Assembly: GCF_004684245.1 (NCBI RefSeq) | Contig: NZ_CP038452.1 | Coordinates: 2,342,796 to 2,406,795, forward strand | Length of the DNA stretch: 64,000 nt | DNA from: Thermus caldilimi | GTDB taxonomy: Bacteria; Deinococcota; Deinococci; Deinococcales; Thermaceae | Reading direction: 5' to 3' | Shown here: piece by piece, positions 62,921 to 64,000 of the stretch | Position numbering within the stretch: position 1 is the stretch's first letter | Layout: every line of letters begins with the position of its first letter | Position numbers and translations under genes: made by a program | The notes under the pieces: model-generated | What the model saw: the letters and a program-made list of their open reading frames with translations, nothing else | Databases searched by the model: none | Told to the model about the DNA's origin: nothing

Positions 62921-64000
62921 CTAGTAGCCGGTGGCCGAGCTTGGGTTCAAGAGGGGGTGCAGGCTCTGGGGGGAGACCATGACCCGGGCCGGCTGGACAA
63001 AGCCCAAGGGCAAGGGAGTTGTGTCAATGGTGGCCACGGCGGAGAGTACCCGGGTATTGGTGGAGTCGTAGTAGAGGGGGTAGTCGTTGGGCCCTGGCAC
63101 CAACACCGAGGAGCAGGCGATGGTGACGTCGGTCATGCCCTGTGTGATCTGGTGGGGACGAAGCGAGGTGCCGGGCAGGGTGTTATAGCCGCAGTCTACC
63201 GCTTCGCCGATGTTGGTCATCACCGCGCCCATCTTGCCCAGGAAGTCGTTTTCCAAGGTGATGGCGTCGTAGTAACCCTGCCACTCCCCGATGAAGACCA
63301 CGCGCCCCCCTTCTGCGGCGAAAGCCTTGAGGACGTTTATCTCGGCGTTGGTGAAGGTTTCCCTAGGATTCCAGAGGAAGATGACCTTCACCTCGGGGGC
63401 GATGGCGGTGATGGACTCCTGGGTGGAGTTGAGCTCCTCTATGGAAAAGCCCTGGGCTTGGATGACGCTGCGCATGGTGGTCAGGCTGGGGTCGCTGCAC
63501 TCTCCCGTGCCCCCGCACCTTGACTGCCGCCCTCGGTCAAAGAGGACCTTGGTGCCGTCATTCCGGGGTCCTGCCGTGGTGTAGACCACCAGGTTCTTCA
63601 CCATGAGCTGGTTGTTAGGGTTGGCCATGCCCGTGTCGTCAAAGGGGTTGATGTCGTTGAAGACCACGATATCCTTCCCCGGCTGGGGCGGCACGTTCCC
63701 GCAGCGCTGGACCACGAACTCCACCTGGCCTTGAGCTTCGGCAAAGCGGTAGCTGGGGGTCATGAGGAAGGCGTGGCCGGCCACGTGCAGGGTGTCCCCG
63801 GGGCTAACCCCAAGGTCCGCCAACGCGAAGGCGTAGGTGAAAGTGGCTACGTAGGGATCGTGAACCGCCTGGGCGGGGAAGGTCCACCAGTTGCCTGGGG
63901 CGGCGGTGCCTGCATGGGCGTGGCTTTCCGTAAGTTGCCAGGGTGAAATCCCGGAGAGCCGCACGAAGAGGGTGTCCTGGGTATTCCAGACCAAGAGGTT
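62921..64000 (-). CDS. Large uncharacterised (probably exported) protein, C-terminal part
   Basis: The frame is open to the right edge, so the N-terminus is missing; about 359 residues are seen. The first part looks like a beta-sandwich domain (DTLFVRLSGISPWQL, DTLHVAGHAFLM). Then comes a Rossmann-like alpha/beta domain with KDIVVFNDINPFDD, EVKVIFLWNPRETFTNAEI and EGGRVVFIGEWQGYY, similar in style to DUF4350 or ThuA-like folds. Four cysteines (QRCGN, SRCGG, GECSD, VDCGY) could form disulfides, which fits export and the presence of dsbB. No named family was recognised. Confidence 0.6.
   Translation of the reverse strand, partial: NLLVWNTQDTLFVRLSGISPWQLTESHAHAGTAAPGNWWTFPAQAVHDPYVATFTYAFALADLGVSPGDTLHVAGHAFLMTPSYRFAEAQGQVEFVVQRCGNVPPQPGKDIVVFNDINPFDDTGMANPNNQLMVKNLVVYTTAGPRNDGTKVLFDRGRQSRCGGTGECSDPSLTTMRSVIQAQGFSIEELNSTQESITAIAPEVKVIFLWNPRETFTNAEINVLKAFAAEGGRVVFIGEWQGYYDAITLENDFLGKMGAVMTNIGEAVDCGYNTLPGTSLRPHQITQGMTDVTIACSSVLVPGPNDYPLYYDSTNTRVLSAVATIDTTPLPLGFVQPARVMVSPQSLHPLLNPSSATGY

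Overview
The window is a stretch of a Thermus chromosome. G+C is very high, and many proteins (complex I subunits Nqo1-Nqo14, FtsY, UvrD, LysN, the CRP-type regulator) match in length and sequence what I recall of their Thermus thermophilus counterparts. The rnpA gene has the Thermus-specific layout in which rpmH is nested inside it. Many genes start with a TANNNT box 6-8 nt before the start codon, as expected for leaderless mRNAs in Deinococcus-Thermus. The assignments rest on reading the sequence and remembered family features; no database search was run.

Layout. 1-12.6 kb: end of an arsenite/bile-acid-type transporter, comB and crp, an ABC ATPase-purine nucleoside phosphorylase-enoyl-CoA hydratase operon, an HD hydrolase, DUF2267, a frameshifted acyl-CoA ligase, an MBL hydrolase with a truncated phosphohexomutase paralogue, uvrD, a frameshifted gene of unknown function, and dsbB. 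12.65-18.84 kb: a three-gene module on the minus strand that looks foreign in composition. It encodes a 1107-residue nuclease-methyltransferase fusion resembling type IIG restriction enzymes, a NurA-like nuclease and a HerA-like ATPase; it is the best candidate for an undescribed defence system. 18.9-27.3 kb: ftsY, a small envelope protein, gltX, lptB, a DUF3084 protein, and the rpmH/rnpA-yidD-yidC-khpB(jag)-prmC cluster. 27.4-34.2 kb: a Liv-type ABC importer operon with an acyl-CoA ligase as its second gene.

34.2-45.9 kb: rluD; a two-gene type II restriction-modification system fitted between rluD and lysN; dgt; fabF; the fabH-fabD-fabG-acpP operon; rpmF with its DUF177 partner; arginase; and two broken small genes. 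46-60 kb: the complete 14-gene nuo (nqo) operon for respiratory complex I, ending in a strong terminator. 60.1-64 kb: rsmA (ksgA), a metallophosphatase, the Rad52-like annealing protein DdrA, a small secreted protein, a tRNA-Ala(CGC) with its own promoter and terminator, and the C-terminal part of a large uncharacterised protein running off the window.

Functional themes are core housekeeping (translation, membrane protein insertion, fatty acid synthesis, NADH oxidation), fatty or organic acid activation (two CoA ligases, enoyl-CoA hydratase, importer) and DNA defence and repair (two restriction-type systems, UvrD, DdrA). Four loci carry apparent single-base indels, three of them at runs of G or C, so either assembly errors or real decay should be considered there. 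No rRNA, CRISPR array, insertion sequence or prophage was seen, and no stretch above 300 bases lacks a gene.
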